Below the pieces are notes generated by a model. It saw nothing but the letters and a program-made list of their open reading frames with translations. It was not told the origin of the DNA and did no database searches. Positions 8,461-9,714 of a stretch of DNA of 9,714 nucleotides are shown in pieces. Every line of letters begins with the position of its first letter. Position 1 is the stretch's first letter. The DNA is from Acidobacteriaceae bacterium (GTDB taxonomy: Bacteria > Acidobacteriota > Terriglobia > Terriglobales > Acidobacteriaceae): positions 13,244-22,957 of the forward strand of contig PMGP01000203.1 in the NCBI GenBank assembly GCA_003156235.1. The letters run 5' to 3'. Both the position numbers and the translations under genes were made by a program.

Positions 8461-9714
8461 TTAATGCTTTCCCGGCTGTTGTGCCAGCGAGGTCCGGCCA
8501 TCGATCAGATCGCCGACATGCAAGACGAAGTTGGCAGCCCGGCCGGCAATGCCGCGTCGGCGCGGAATGGGATAAAACGGACTGCGCAACTGATGATGAC
8601 GGGCGACATACTCCCGGATTTCTTCCGGCGATTTGCCGCTGGCGATAAGCGCCGCATCGAACTCCGCGCGCGCCTTGACGCGGGCCTCGCCCAAGGCCAT
8701 TTGCACGCGGCTATGGGCGTTGATCTCGCCCTCGCCCGAGGTTTCAACCGGCAGAAAAATCATCTCCGGAAAGCGATTGACCACGGACGACTGCACGCCA
8801 TCGGACTGCGAGGAGGGCATGCAGCCGAAGGGCTTGAGCGCCAGCACCATGTGGCAGAGTCCCTGTGTGGTGTAGTAGACGTTCTTGCCGACTTCCAGAT
8901 GGCCCTCTCCACCGCGCGCCTGGGAGTGATAGAAAGGATGAGCCAGCCGCGCCAGCTCGCGCTGCGAAAGCAGACGGGGCGTGATGCCGCCCAGGTGGCG
9001 GGCGGTGCGCGCATACAAATAGCTCCACAGCACTTCGCTCAAGCGCAAGAGCGACCACTTGCGGCGATACTTCCACGCGTTGGCCAGCCGCTTGCCAAGC
9101 TCCCACTTACGAGCCTCGGGGTAGGGGCCTTCAAGGCCTTTCTTCGCTTCCATGCTGATACGAGATTGACGCAGCAGATAGCTGATCCAACCGCCAATTG
9201 AATCAATATGCACCTGCGCGCCCTCGCTTTCGAGGAAGCTGAACATATTAAAGTTGCCGTCGCCCTCGGTGAGCTGCGCCCAGAACTCGCCGACGATTTT
9301 GACCACGGGCTTGACGCGCGTGTGATCGACCTCAACCTCCTCAATGCGCAGGCGCGCCGCCCGCATCTCGGCGACAAACTCTGCGCTGTAAAGATGATCG
9401 AGAATCTTGCCCGTGACGTTGAGAAAGCCTGTGAGCCTCGGAGTGTGCCGCAACGGCGCGGCCAGCCAGCGCGGCGCGCGTTCCAGAATCTCGAATTTCC
9501 GCCGGGTTTCCAGGAAATGGCTCAACCGGTTCACTACATCTTCAATCGCCCGGTCAGTGCTGCCCGGAACGATCTCGAAGGGGCGGATGCGGTAGCTGAG
9601 GTCGTTGATGACATCGCCCAGGTTGAGCATATTGAGCGCGCCCAGGTTGAAGTCCAGCGTGAACTTCAGTCCGGGATTGTCGGCCGCGGCCTTGATGGCC
9701 TGCTCGGCCTGGTA
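8461..9714 (-). CDS. HgdB/COG3581-like protein of the 2-hydroxyacyl-CoA dehydratase superfamily, 3' part
   Basis: The frame is open from the window edge at 9714 to a TAA at 8463-8461, giving 417 residues with the N-terminus out of view. An internal Met at 9630 is not taken as the start, because the 28 codons before it read on without a stop and look like the same protein (GLKFTLDFNLGALN). Features I recognise as typical of COG3581 proteins accompanying large activases are GEGHLEVGKNVYYTTQG, FGCMPSSQSDGVQSSV and IFLPVETSGEGEINAHSRVQM. Only two cysteines occur in the visible part, at residues 287 and 298 of the fragment (codons at 8854-8856 and 8821-8823); they are candidate cluster ligands. 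The activase gene begins four bases after the stop, so the two are very likely co-translated partners. In some bacteria these modules are reported within one polypeptide. No enzymatic activity can be assigned from sequence; a classical 2-hydroxyacyl-CoA dehydratase subunit is less likely because no second subunit gene is visible. Confidence 0.82.
   Translation of the reverse strand, partial: YQAEQAIKAAADNPGLKFTLDFNLGALNMLNLGDVINDLSYRIRPFEIVPGSTDRAIEDVVNRLSHFLETRRKFEILERAPRWLAAPLRHTPRLTGFLNVTGKILDHLYSAEFVAEMRAARLRIEEVEVDHTRVKPVVKIVGEFWAQLTEGDGNFNMFSFLESEGAQVHIDSIGGWISYLLRQSRISMEAKKGLEGPYPEARKWELGKRLANAWKYRRKWSLLRLSEVLWSYLYARTARHLGGITPRLLSQRELARLAHPFYHSQARGGEGHLEVGKNVYYTTQGLCHMVLALKPFGCMPSSQSDGVQSSVVNRFPEMIFLPVETSGEGEINAHSRVQMALGEARVKARAEFDAALIASGKSPEEIREYVARHHQLRSPFYPIPRRRGIAGRAANFVLHVGDLIDGRTSLAQQPGKH

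Noticed and set aside
8457..8501. The ATG at 8501 as the activase start
   Set aside because: Not excluded, but it would overlap the upstream gene by 41 bases, has no ribosome binding site and adds 15 residues unlike the family's beginning; the ATG at 8456, four bases after the upstream stop, fits coupling better.
7626..8648. A 340-codon plus-strand open frame opposite the activase gene and the end of its partner
   Set aside because: It crosses two real genes on the other strand and has no domain or ribosome binding site that I can see.
9628..9630. The ATG at 9630 as the true start of the HgdB-like gene
   Set aside because: The frame continues without a stop to the window edge and reads as plausible protein; the family also needs a much longer N-terminal part.

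Overview
The window holds two pairs of genes that face each other across a short spacer. It looks like bacterial chromosome of moderately high GC, with G or C in most third codon positions, and no mobile element, RNA gene or CRISPR array is visible. I favour an Acidobacteriota-like organism. The reasons are the gene content (bacterial NADPH-type gltBD, large fused acyl-CoA dehydratase activase) and a spacer hairpin of a style I associate with that phylum. This is a weak taxonomic guess, with no marker gene to confirm it.

Plus strand, 1-4894: the 3' three quarters of gltB (glutamate synthase large subunit; the N-terminal glutaminase domain lies upstream of the window), then a complete gltD (small subunit). 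The two reading frames overlap by 8 bases. Together they make NADPH-dependent glutamate synthase. GltD oxidises NADPH at FAD and passes electrons through Fe-S clusters to FMN in GltB. There, 2-oxoglutarate and ammonia released from glutamine become glutamate.

Spacer, 4895-5021: a strong hairpin (4976-5012) sits between the converging genes and is enclosed by a perfect 11-bp inverted repeat whose right arm lies in the last codons of the minus-strand gene. It is a candidate bidirectional terminator and possibly a copy of a dispersed palindromic repeat.

Minus strand, 9714-5022: the 3' part of a gene for an HgdB/COG3581-like protein of the 2-hydroxyacyl-CoA dehydratase superfamily, then, four bases on, a large (about 1144 aa) protein. 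The large protein carries two complete BadF/BadG/BcrA/BcrD-type activase ATPase domains, a cysteine cluster, a DUF2229 (COG3580) domain and a C-terminal HgdB-like segment. By family logic the pair is an ATP-driven, Fe-S electron-injecting system, but its substrate is unknown and no acyl-CoA pathway gene is present. This pair is the least understood part of the window. The architecture is a known but uncharacterised family, not a demonstrably new one.
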